Of a DNA stretch of 64,000 nt, positions 56,601 to 64,000 are shown in pieces. The stretch covers positions 8,626,901 through 8,690,900 of the forward strand of contig NC_087082.1 of the NCBI RefSeq assembly GCF_026151205.1, in the 5' to 3' direction. The notes under the pieces were generated by a model. It searched no databases. It was not told the origin of the DNA and was given only the letters and a program-made list of their open reading frames with translations. A program made the position numbers and the translations under genes. Origin of the DNA: Bolinopsis microptera. Its lineage: Eukaryota; Ctenophora; Tentaculata; Lobata; Bolinopsidae. Within the stretch, counting starts at the first letter, position 1; every line of letters starts with the position of its first letter.

Positions 56601-59600
56601 GAACTAAGGTAGTTGTAGTAAGAAGATGTGATAGTATCAAGCAGGTGTTGGTGAAGAGTAGCTAGCAATTATTAGATAAACAGTATGATATAATGAGACC
56701 TGCCTTATATACCACCCCATTTGATGAGATCACGTGATGAAACGAGGACTTATCAGATTTCAGGACGGGTCAGATGATCAGCAGTCCTTAGCTCTGTGCA
56801 GGTTAATGAGAGTTGGTGAATGGTTGAGTGTGTCACGTGATATCAGCTAGTTATAGCACGTGATCTGATACAACCACGTGATCTATAGCGAATACTAACT
56901 TACACATTTAATTAAATTAAAATTCGACTGGTATTCGAAAAAGGAAATCTTTGGAATATTTCAAGACGGTAGTAAGGGTTATTTTAAAGTCATCCTTAAG
57001 AATTTCTCTGATACCCCTGTTTAAGAATCTTCATCTAAGGCTATTAATTAACGGCGCGATTAACACTAATTTCCGCTTCATTCCAGAAAGAGATCCTGAA
57101 CTTCGTGATACAAGGACTAACCGTGAATAAACCTAACGCAACATGTAAACGCATACTATCAGACAGAAACCTACTCTCCATTGCTATCACCCTCATGGGC
57201 AACCCTCACTCTTTGTCAAAGTAAGTTTTAAGTTAGGTTAGAATGTTTCTTTGGTAGGTAAGTAGTGTTAAATATATGTAACTACTAACTCTGTTGTAGT
57301 TTAATAATTATCTGGTAAACTATTATTTAAATTATTTTCAACCTTTTCTCTAATTTTATGTTCTTCCGACTTCCCGAGGATGCCTGAATTAGTTTCCATG
57401 TAACCAACTTATGATTTGTTCGGTTTGATACTGTCATTTTGAAACTGTCTAACTATGAAGTGTTTTATTTGAAACTATGTAACATAAGCGAATCTTCTCC
57501 AGGTCGTTTGCTGCCCTTTTGATATCACTGTTACTTGTGGGTAACGATGCTCTTGTAGCTGCTTGTAACCTCAAGTAAGTCACTAACTTTTAAATCTTGC
57601 TTTTAAATCTAGTGCTAGTTGGACAATGATTCGGTTGCTAGTGGGGCAATGATTCGGTTGCTAGTGGGACAATGATTCGGTCTAATGAAATGAAAAATTA
57701 TATTTCTAACCCAATTATAAGCGACAAAGTTTATGTTTAAAACTAACAAGTTGGAGATAAGCAATACCTTTTACTAACGACAGAGCGAACGATTCGTAAA
57801 ATAGGTACAACAGAAACTAGTAATGTATGTGTGAATCAGGCGACACTGTCTTACATTGTATTACTCAGGTTGATACAAACGTTAGACCGGGAACTAAAGA
57901 GGGTGTCAGAAGATTATTCCAGCAAGTGTTTAGCTTATCTCTCTCACGCTCTTCTCTCTTTTATACCTACTTTACTGGGTCAGTTTTCAAATGAGCTATA
58001 TTCAGCTGTATCAGCTATATTCAGCTGTATCAGCTATATTCAGCTGTATCAGCTATATTCAGCTGTATCAGCTATATTTCTGTTATAATTGAGGATTAGA
58101 TATAATTCTTGAAGTTGTCTTCCCATTTTGTTTTGAATTAATTAAAATTTATTGATCCGCTCACTAAGTCGATGGTTACCAGTAGTAACAAGTCAGATAC
58201 CTTGCCAGTTGCCATACCAATTGATATCGAGAACTATCTATCAAATGTATTATGATATCACAACTCTCAGATCAAGTAGAAGTATCACTGAAGAAAGTAG
58301 AAAACAGAAGGAACCCCAACTCCAACCAACTAAAAGATCTGAACAGCTCCCTCAGTTCATTACCCACTATTCTACATTTGCTAACTAGTAGACCACTTTC
58401 CAACCAGGCCCTGGCTGTTGTCAACATGGACCAACTCTGTGATATTCTCAAGATGGTTTATAATTTTAAGATGATAATTTGTTATTTAATTTAGATATTT
58501 AGTAATTTACAACTTAGAAAATTATTAACTTATAAACTGTATCCGAATGCCCTCTGGTAGAGGACACTCTTTCTACTCTAACTATCCTATCCTAGGTACC
58601 AGGGATACAGTCAGGAGATACAGGACTAGGCAGCCCTGGTCTGGTAGAGGACACTCTATCTACTCTACTCTCGCTGTCAGAGATTTGTCTGCCTCATATG
58701 AGTTGTGAACAAGCAGTTCCAACAATTGGCAACCTCTGTAAATGTCAGGTGAGCAGTAGATTTTAGTTTAGTTAGCATTTAAAAGAAGTTCTGAAAGTTA
58801 TAATGTGAAAACAACCTTGTCGAAACTAGTAACGAATTTTAGATGCCATTCTATTGTTTTTAATCTCATAAACTATTTGATCGATTGAATGAAAGTAAAA
58901 TCTTCGAAAAAAAGTCCCATATAATATTGTAAGAGTCTAAGCCTCAATGAATTTCCAGAGGGCACGGTAGTAGTAGTTACAGTCAGCATTTACTGCTGTA
59001 AAGGGTCCTGGCTTTTCTTTCTCCCCTGTTGCTATCACATACCGGCCTGATCTGGCGTGCTCCAAATACACTGAAATAACGACCAGTTTAGTTTATAATA
59101 ATGGACTAGATACAAATATAAAAGATCGTAAACACAATCAAGCTTTCAAGAGGAGGTCATAAAATGCATATAAAAACTATTTATAATTGAATAGCAATGT
59201 ATTAATTTATATTATTATTATCTACCCTCAATCTGTATTAAATAAACTTATTGTATCTATGGATGTATTAAATTGATTATTAACATGAGTCTCAGTAAAT
59301 GAATCACTTACATCCGTTAGCCCAGACCCTAACTTTATAGGTAGCCAGGCCGTAGTAATCCATATCAGCAGCTCTGGTCCCTGAAGCCTCTAACCACCCC
59401 TGATCCTGACACCTCCTGTTTCTGATATCTACTGTGTCTGGGGCCAGCATGTAGCGGCCTGTGTTTGCGTGTTCTATATACCTGCGGGTCGGAAATAGTT
59501 CAGTGTCGTTCAGGAATTTGAACTGTTAACGTCGGAATTCGGCTCAAGATTTGTTTCATATTTCTTTATTAAGACTTTTTCTAAAGGCTTGAATCATCCT

Positions 59601-62600
59601 TTAAATACAGTATAATTATACTAGGTTACCTACCAGTTATCTCCGTCTAGTTTTCTGAAGATAAACAGTCCCTGATCTTTAGTCGGTACTTCATCATCTC
59701 CCATTCTTCCACCAGGTTTAAAACCTACCAATTGTTATGCAATTTTTATAATCTCGTCAAAAAAAGATTCTGGGGCAAAATTAGTAGTGTTCCCGTTTAC
59801 TGTGACATATAAAAGGCTCTTATAGGATAAGGGAATGATCTACGTTTCAATGTAACAACATCGTATTCATGATCTAAAAAGATTTTTATCAAAAATTCAA
59901 AAAGTAATTTAAACAAGAATTGCGCCAGTTGTTTCGTTGTGGCGGACGCTAGATTTCCATTCACTACAACTACAAGCTCTAATCAGCTCACTTCATAATA
60001 TGAACATTATGTTTTAAATAGGGAAACACTTGTGATTTAATTCAATTGCCGTAGACTAACTTAATTTGTATCTGTAATTTAGGAACTTGTAAGCAAAAAG
60101 TGAACTATACTCATGTTATATGTTTTATAATTGTACACATCAGTACACTATACTACGCGTGTCACATTACATACAAATTGGGTTTATTGCCTAATAAATT
60201 AAAATATACATCACATCTCCGCAAGCAACCCTTGTGCGCTGCGCGCGTTTAATTGTCTAGTTGTCATGGTAACGGACACAAGGAAGGACAGACGACATAT
60301 TTAAACCCACCTACTGCAATCTCCAAAATCCACGTTTTTATACGTCCATTCGTAACCTTTCACTATTGCCTTTTTACAAAAGGGTGTGAATGGAAAAAAT
60401 AGATCCATAGGAAATATGATAAACTGAAGTTTACTAAGTTAGGAAGGGTTGTGTTAATTTTTACAGTCCATACCTGACACAACAGTAAAGTTCCTGACGG
60501 GATTCTTGTAGCTGTGCTCAGCCCCTCTTTTGTGTCTAATGTCCTCCTGTTCTCCCATTAGCACCAAATATTTGCCAGTACCCGTGTCCTTCAGGAGGTA
60601 TGTTTGTCCTGGTACTGGTCCGTAGCCAGCGTAGGCAGCTTCAGCAAGCACAAATAGTAACAAAAGCAGAGACATGGTTCTAGTTTCTTAGTGTTTTACT
60701 GAGAACTAGCTTATAAAGCTGATAAATTGGATAAGTAATGAAACGGCATCAAGTAGGTGATATCTTCGTAAATAAAATTACATCTCTATAGCCTAAAAAA
60801 GGAACATGGTTAGAAACAACAGTAATTTTAACACTTTACAAATGATAGACAATTTAACATTATTAGCTTATAAAGCTAGTTACAGTGTTGTGCTAACTTC
60901 GTATAGAGCCGCCAATTCCGGGGAAAGTTAAGAAGACAATCGGTTTAACTGCTCTTTTAATTGTTTGCCTTCCTTTTGTTAATTCAACACGTGGGTAAGG
61001 CTGCAAAGGACTTGTAAACTTTATTCCTGTACAACAAAAGACTTGTAAATTATGTTACGAGAAGTAGTTTTGATCTAGAGGTATCAAATAAACTTTAAAC
61101 TTAATTAAGTGATGTGAAACAGATTTTGTCTGTTTCAGATAAAAGTTCAGCCTCATGTTAATTGCGAAGATCATTCAATAATGAACTTCTCCTCCAATAT
61201 CATGTATCAAGTAAAATTAAAAGTCGGGATCTGATGAATCATCACAATATGGTACTTCAGGGAGACTACCGAGGAGTAGCAGTACAACTGTGCATGCGCA
61301 CGACGGAGCGCGCAGTGCACGTGCTAGATGCTGCGCAGCTCTCCACACTGTACACACAGCACGTGCTGCCTGTTATACAGGAAATGTTACTGGAGACTCC
61401 TCCCCTTCCTACCCTGGCTCTCAGGATTATCATGCCTCTTCTCTCTGTACTTCCTCAGGTTTCTTATTTACCAATTTATTTATCACTTTATGGTTTTTTA
61501 TTTACCACTTTATTGATAAATCTTGCAGTGGGTCAAGCCTCAAAGAGAAAACTCATAATTTTGTTTAATCCTTAATTAATTATCAAATGTCATTAACATG
61601 AAACGATAGTTTTATAATTTGTAACTATATTTATATAATCCTGTACCTGGCAAAAGTTATAACTGATTGGTGACTCCACTCAGTTGCCACTAGAAGAGTA
61701 CGGTATTGTAACAGCGTTAGTTGAGCTAATGAAAGACGTGGATCCTGACGAGGGAATATGTTTGTTAATGTTGGACACTCTCGGTACTTTCATGACTGCA
61801 ACTAATGTTGACTTTTCCTGGCTTTACACTATTGGTAAGCTTCGTAGTACAGTTTACTTACATCATACCTACAACTGTTCATGTGACTTTTAATTATTAT
61901 ATACTAATTAATCCTGTACCTGGAAAAAGTCCCGCACACTGGGACGTCCGCTAAGTTTCTCGATGTAATCCGACTTATTATATGACCAGGTATATAATAA
62001 CACTATTTACTCGGATACATTTTTTCTCGGAATCACGCCCTTTTTTACCGCACCCATATCGCGACCCCCACTATAAATTATCTCAGCTTCTGATTGAGAT
62101 ACAAAACTCAGGTATGAACCAAAATGTGCCTAAGATGCATGTTTATATTAGTGCTATGAACACATTTAAGGCCTAAGAGACTTATTTTTTGAGAAATCGC
62201 CAAAAATCCGATTTTACTATATTAAAATATTTTAATGCCTATGATGAATAGAACGCTTATCTCCACTCAGAAGCTGAGATATCTTGCAATCGCTTCTCGT
62301 GAGAGCGTGAAAATGGGGTATCAATAATAATAATCTCAAGATGTGTTGTGTCTGACGTCTGTCTGTTTGTGTGTCTGTCTGTCTGTGGGTAGTTTCCGAA
62401 CGGCTTAATCAAGAAAACGGTAAGAGTTACGGGGCTGATTTTTTCGGTATAACCAATAACCCACCAATAACCCACCAGGCGTGCACGAACAGTTGAGTCT
62501 GTTGATACTGAAACTAGGGGTGAGTGCTAATAGCGGTGAGCCGACTATTCTCGCTGCTGTCAAGTGTCTCTCTGCTCTCCTCAACTATATCATGAGCGTC

Positions 62601-63832
62601 GTAAAGACAGCTTTACAGGTACCTACGTTTATTTTACATGTTGTATTTTACATGTTGTATTTATGTGAAGTATGAACCTGAGTTTGAACCTGATTTATAC
62701 CGTTTCATCCGATTAGCTCTCATTAGTTTCTCACTAATTTTCCGATAAAACCCATCCAACTGTTGTGTAATTTGACTATCCACCTTCAGACTAAGAACAA
62801 ATCAAGCGGAGAAGAGATACTGCGGTCAAGTCAGTGTGTAGTAAATACGTGTGGAGTGTTACTGGTGTGGTATCATTACACCACTGCTCCTTCAGCTCTA
62901 CTTTCTATCACGCAGTTATATGGGGGACAGTACAGGGACTTCTTAACCCCTTACAATGTTGTAAGTATTATATTTGAACACTGATAATTAGTACATTTAC
63001 CCGGCAATATACTCTACGGTACACTTTGTTGAAAAAGAAAGGATCAATTTAACAGTTCTTGAATTAGCTTCAATTTTAGAAACTCCAGTTGATGTATATG
63101 CGAAGAATAACGTTAAATTTTCCAGGATATTTTGGTGGAGTCATTAAAAGATAAAGATGATAACAGAGTCAAAACGACCCTCAAAATATTAAAACGGATT
63201 GTGAGTATTCGAAAAATTCTAATATCAATGATGGTACTACATTTTCTTGACAAACTATAAAATGTACCTTATTTCTATCACATGGAGACAATTATATTAT
63301 ATGATTGATCTAGTAGTGTGTAACAAAGTCATCTTCAGATAAGTACAGATCCCGTATTACTGAAGAGTATGATAGCCTCTACAAAAGAACAACTCAATAA
63401 AGCTGTGCTTGCTGTCAAATCTTCTTCTCCAACGTTAGTTGATTAACTCTGCTTCGAAATTAACATATTGGAATTTGGAGACATAATTCTATCTAATAAA
63501 GATATCACCATGTGTCACAAAATAGAGTCTGTCCATGATCATAGTTTAATTTCTGTAACGCGCAATGTTTTGCGTATGATTAAAGCGCATTTTTTAGCAG
63601 CTAGTGTATTGTTATTGGGGCGCGGCGCACGCGCTCGCGACGTCAATTTATACACGCTTTTTCAAAGCTCTAACGAATTCCATAAATTAAGAACTGATTG
63701 CAGGATGTTGCATAGGTTAATCAACGTTAGTCCATAGTCATATATAATCGCTTACTTTCTAACCTTAATCATTGCCACAGATTGGTGCCACTCTCAGAGG
63801 AAGTTTCCAAGTTGTTACTGAAACCTGTTTGA
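38651..63832 (+). CDS. ULK4: ULK4 pseudokinase with C-terminal HEAT/ARM repeats, 27 exons, complete
   Basis: ULK4 is a catalytically dead ULK-family kinase tied to cilia and neurodevelopment in vertebrates. Exons: 38651-38788, 38921-38984, 39267-39442, 39692-39887, 40007-40138, 40302-40496, 40670-41025, 41226-41352, 41596-41739, 42313-42460, 45989-46062, 46909-46977, 49992-50104, 50307-50475, 50921-51108, 57087-57220, 57503-57574, 57869-57978, 58271-58455, 58596-58748, 61261-61458, 61684-61834, 62479-62618, 62790-62960, 63126-63200, 63339-63433, 63781-63832. Phases agree throughout; 1274 aa, like human ULK4. The Gly loop is ELGRGAHTTVYKGRKKG. The usual VAIK is VAIC, HRD is VRN and no DFG is seen, so it should not phosphorylate. 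SYASDLWSLGAILYHMFTG is the C-lobe. RCLREGEEFHTQLCAAKIVENVC marks the HEAT region. Confidence 0.95.
42597..43096. repeat. 23-bp minisatellite (CACGTGGTAGTTGGAACGGTGAT core)
   Basis: About 21 units lie in ULK4 intron 10. Nearly all carry the CACGTG palindrome, usually as ATCACGTGGT or ACCACGTGGT. The unit shares the 10-mer CACGTGGTAG with the INPP5F intron 9 array 40 kb away. Confidence 0.95.
43292..44299 (-). CDS. Rhodopsin-like GPCR, intronless, inside ULK4 intron 10
   Basis: The 335-residue protein has seven hydrophobic segments and is a class A G-protein-coupled receptor by layout. TM1 has the GN pair (GLAGNIYVLY), TM2 has NLAVADISN, and TM7 ends with NPFIYLATNKHFR, a variant of NPxxY. The usual DRY after TM3 is replaced by INKLLKC. 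Cysteines before TM3 (SGFCVAI) and in the second extracellular loop (GICNIANNS) could form the standard disulfide. The N-terminus has few features and the tail is Ser-rich. The ligand cannot be told; an orphan peptide- or amine-type receptor is possible. It is antisense to the host gene. Confidence 0.88.
   Translation of the reverse strand: MDNHTPPFISEIISTQKPPSTYSTNETALLTWCFLVIVLGLAGNIYVLYSTISHRAIKLDKMSVWIVQNLAVADISNCVLVVIPITITVMNGMEWKLGSGFCVAIAHYNLVFLLANGFFLNALSINKLLKCLFPFRMLDSTQKQRNTVTLFVVIFSFIPIVWTIYGTYKGFFVESKNFEHLTGICNIANNSETEIPQTIIIINYIVLTLFNFGPCVSLITANLALVVVAVKKSNTTVNKTNILIVMLTTAMFLVAGLPRFITYVVGYCCMYPGRLFDELAWYTLFSMSWVNPFIYLATNKHFRDFTLGKLRIMSSSFRSSVRSVTNVSIISGHRS
44439..44690 (+). pseudogene. 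LINE reverse-transcriptase C-terminal relic
   Basis: The segment CSGLDYWERLTKLNIISLQR followed by RQERYILIK matches the conserved end of RT proteins of CR1-like LINEs. It is an isolated fragment in ULK4 intron 10. Confidence 0.75.
45046..45075. promoter_or_regulatory. E-box and CRE palindromes in tandem
   Basis: The stretch has CGTCACGTGACATTACGTGA, followed by CGTCATG. It combines GTCACGTGAC (a perfect USF/TFE-type site) with a TGACGTCA. It lies about 750 bp upstream of the intronic GPCR. Confidence 0.4.
45720..45776. repeat. 19-bp tandem repeat, three units
   Basis: Three copies of TGTTCTAGGCCTCAGGACG lie in ULK4 intron 10. Confidence 0.9.
46341..48155. repeat. 340-bp segment duplicated at 46341-46680 and 47815-48155
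   Basis: Both copies start CGTGACTGCTTTATAAAGGA and end AACCTAACCAAAATA. The second copy is fused to a truncated copy of ULK4 exon 12 at the shared CGTG, and at its other end back into the 35-bp array. It was probably placed by a microhomology-mediated rearrangement. Confidence 0.92.
47581..47741 (-). mobile_element. tRNA-derived SINE, copy 1
   Basis: On the minus strand the head has box A TGGCTCAGTTGG and box B GGTTCGATTCC, both perfect RNA polymerase III promoter matches 30 bp apart. A non-tRNA body follows; its 3' limit is uncertain and may run to about 47480. Confidence 0.85.
48438..48598 (-). mobile_element. tRNA-derived SINE, copy 2 (segmental duplicate)
   Basis: This copy has the same sequence and neighbours as the one 858 bp earlier apart from single-base changes. 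It therefore arose by local duplication and not by new insertion. Confidence 0.85.
49275..49435 (-). mobile_element. tRNA-derived SINE, copy 3 (segmental duplicate)
   Basis: This is the third copy, 837 bp after the second, again with identical flanks and intact boxes A and B. Confidence 0.85.
50168..50222. repeat. 7-bp microsatellite (ACTGAAT)n
   Basis: About seven copies lie 65 nt after the donor of ULK4 exon 13. Confidence 0.9.
51264..51773 (-). CDS. Small basic Ser/Pro-rich protein, copy 1
   Basis: The 169-aa ORF starts MFPSDYPISDPSSPHDILQS; the only nearby upstream frame has no ATG. It is rich in Ser, Pro, Lys and Arg, with basic clusters such as DSKKRRKSAP and SRGRRSIGVQ, and a hydrophobic-basic end near SLLKFFTLSLKRKL. 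It has no signal peptide or recognised domain. The basic stretches could be nuclear-localisation or nucleic-acid-binding signals; that is inference. A TATATAAGG box lies about 165 bp upstream. A near-identical copy lies 4.8 kb away on the same strand in the same ULK4 intron. The conservation of the frame in both copies supports a real gene. Confidence 0.65.
   Translation of the reverse strand: MFPSDYPISDPSSPHDILQSVFSFYIREPTNINPFNPNSFNPTSMSTPKKTHHVSMPTLPARPPQLKLHNLSLDSKKRRKSAPLEKTPSFRPFLIRIQSSAGSLERDTVSRKEFSKPSRGRRSIGVQRNRAEKKAVSLLKFFTLSLKRKLSCKPSSDSARTKQRAYYFI
51937..52095 (-). promoter_or_regulatory. Promoter of copy 1: TATA box and three E-boxes
   Basis: On the minus strand TATATAAGG (51937-51945) lies upstream of the ORF. 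CACGTG palindromes lie at 51964-51969, 52067-52072 and 52090-52095, most as CACGTGAT. These are bHLH-ZIP (USF/MITF/TFE) type sites by sequence. Confidence 0.5.
52191..53708. other. ULK4 intron 15 spacer with a degenerate 165-bp repeat
   Basis: At about 53045-53480 are two to three diverged units sharing ATGAATTCGAAT, GAACGAATATCATT and CATCTTAATCAAATTTGC. No gene is seen. Confidence 0.6.
53709..54790 (-). pseudogene. Seven-helix receptor pseudogene in ULK4 intron 15
   Basis: The N-terminal half (54790 to about 54240) includes helices such as IALYIMIQNSVIIYDYQ and IVLFIYPSILLVVCIIDVW. The C-terminal half (54092-53709) has two more helices and NAALFPTILILRKPEMRARY, in the position of the TM7 NPxxY and helix 8. 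A frameshift near 54240 and an in-frame TAG near 54093 break the gene. It resembles a class A GPCR in layout and is unlike the intact receptor at 43292 in detail. No start codon was fixed. Confidence 0.7.
55487..55915. repeat. 17-bp minisatellite (TCCTTATTCTAAAGTCA)n
   Basis: About 25 nearly perfect units lie in ULK4 intron 15 between the dead GPCR and the second small-gene copy. Confidence 0.96.
56037..56537 (-). CDS. Small basic Ser/Pro-rich protein, copy 2
   Basis: The 166-aa paralogue of 51264-51773 starts MFPSDSPISDPSSPHDILQS. It differs by a few substitutions and a small change near the C-terminus (KPSAITKQR instead of KPSSDSARTKQR), which keeps the frame and the same end AYYFI. Indels that preserve the frame suggest selection on the protein. 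TATA box and E-boxes are conserved upstream. Confidence 0.65.
   Translation of the reverse strand: MFPSDSPISDPSSPHDILQSVFSFYIREPTNINPFNPNSFNPTSMSTPKKTHHVSMPTLPARPPQLKLHNLSLDSKKRRKSAPLEKTPSFRPFLIRIQSSAGSLERDTVSRKEFSKPSRGRRSIGVQRTRAEKKAVSLLKFFTLSLKRKLSCKPSAITKQRAYYFI
56703..56880 (-). promoter_or_regulatory. Promoter of copy 2: TATA box and four E-boxes
   Basis: TATATAAGG lies at 56703-56711 and CACGTG at 56731-56736, 56834-56839, 56857-56862 and 56875-56880. The fourth is CATGTG in copy 1. Confidence 0.5.
57608..57680. repeat. 23-bp repeat, three units, next to a ULK4 donor
   Basis: Three units of TGCTAGTGGGACAATGATTC plus GGT begin about 35 nt after the exon 17 donor. Confidence 0.9.
57993..58078. 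repeat. 19-bp repeat next to a ULK4 donor
   Basis: About four and a half units of AGCTATATTCAGCTGTATC begin 15 nt after the exon 18 donor. Confidence 0.92.
58937..60675 (-). CDS. Secreted protein with three related repeats (beta-trefoil-like), four exons, inside ULK4 intron 20
   Basis: The exons are 60474-60675, 59634-59724, 59312-59481 and 58937-59070; they join in phase to 597 nt (198 aa). The start MSLLLLLFVLAEAAYAGYG is a clear signal peptide. Three repeats follow: TYLLKDTGTGKYLVLMGEQE, WYIEHANTGRYMLAPD and LYLEHARSGRYVIATGEKEK. Each has an aromatic-Leu/Ile, a (T/S)G(K/R)Y core and a hydrophobic strand. Three such units fit a beta-trefoil of the ricin-lectin or fascin sort, but I cannot name the family. 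The product is probably extracellular. The gene is antisense to its host. Confidence 0.75.
62340..62395. repeat. CTGT-rich simple repeat
   Basis: CTGTCTGT-type simple sequence lies in ULK4 intron 22. Confidence 0.7.
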
Positions 63833-64000
63833 AGAACTATTGACAAGTCCAGCTACAACAGATCTGCCGACTGCATATTTCAGATTTCACGCCCAAGTGT
63901 AGGTTTTCAACGAGAAAAGAACGGTTTTATGAACATGACGACTGTCTAATGTTTATGCACTATTATAAATTGACTGTTAAATGGAATGGTATAAGACAAA

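Larger units (their letters stand above)
56020..56960. repeat. Segmental duplicate B (partner 51250-52190)
   Basis: This is the second copy. It is flanked on one side by the 17-bp array, and a stray unit (TTTAAAGTCATCCTTAA) lies on the other side near 56983, so the array may have taken part in the duplication. Confidence 0.93.

Noticed and set aside
61140-61211. Extra ULK4 exon before 61261
   Set aside because: It is open in phase 0 with an acceptor and a GTAAAA donor, but it adds residues with no match to ULK4, and exon 20 joins 61261 in phase without it.
63468-63737. Plus-strand ORF of 89 aa near the ULK4 end
   Set aside because: It lies in the last ULK4 intron; the exons on either side join in phase without it.

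Overview
The window is from an animal nuclear genome, AT-rich and repeat-dense. It has spliced genes with GT/AG introns, genes nested in introns, LINE, LTR and DNA transposons, and a tRNA-derived SINE. The genes are conserved animal genes, but protein divergence and transposon content suggest an invertebrate. A cnidarian or another early-branching lineage is plausible; I cannot fix the taxon from sequence alone.

Layout. At 202-11133 (minus) are 16 exons of a SAC2/INPP5F-type inositol polyphosphate phosphatase; its 3' end lies off the left edge. Its first intron holds an LTR retrotransposon (5558-10819) with apparently identical LTRs, no reverse transcriptase, a gag, a protease and only the tail of an integrase. 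From 11.1 to 15.9 kb are a 9-bp satellite, a Tc1/mariner-type element with about 360-bp inverted repeats, and a broken PIN-nuclease-like gene. At 15865-28022 (minus) is a complete four-exon PIGP gene (GPI-anchor synthesis). Its nearly 8-kb last intron holds a transposon with an 8-bp target duplication, decayed ORFs and a multi-exon plus-strand gene I do not recognise (20268-23304). From 28.5 to 36.3 kb is a nested pile: an old LINE interrupted by a TTAA-flanked perfect-hairpin element and by a second LINE with intact ORF1 and ORF2. At 38651-63832 (plus) is a complete ULK4 pseudokinase gene. I could build it as 27 exons in consistent phase, 1274 codons, close to the vertebrate length. Its introns carry on the minus strand an intronless GPCR, a dead GPCR, two near-identical copies of a small basic-protein gene, and a four-exon secreted-protein gene.

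Main observation: many minisatellites here sit on splice junctions. One INPP5F array repeats the 5' splice site about 18 times. The PIGP array repeats a CTAAC branch-point-like motif with a pyrimidine tract. In ULK4 a 35-bp repeat carries AG|GT at each unit boundary and separates tandem copies of a 69-nt exon whose inclusion would keep the reading frame. This looks like intron birth or growth by tandem duplication of AGGT-containing exon sequence, and it predicts protein variants that RNA data could test. A second candidate novelty is a canonical -1 frameshift heptamer joining ORF1 and ORF2 of the intact LINE.
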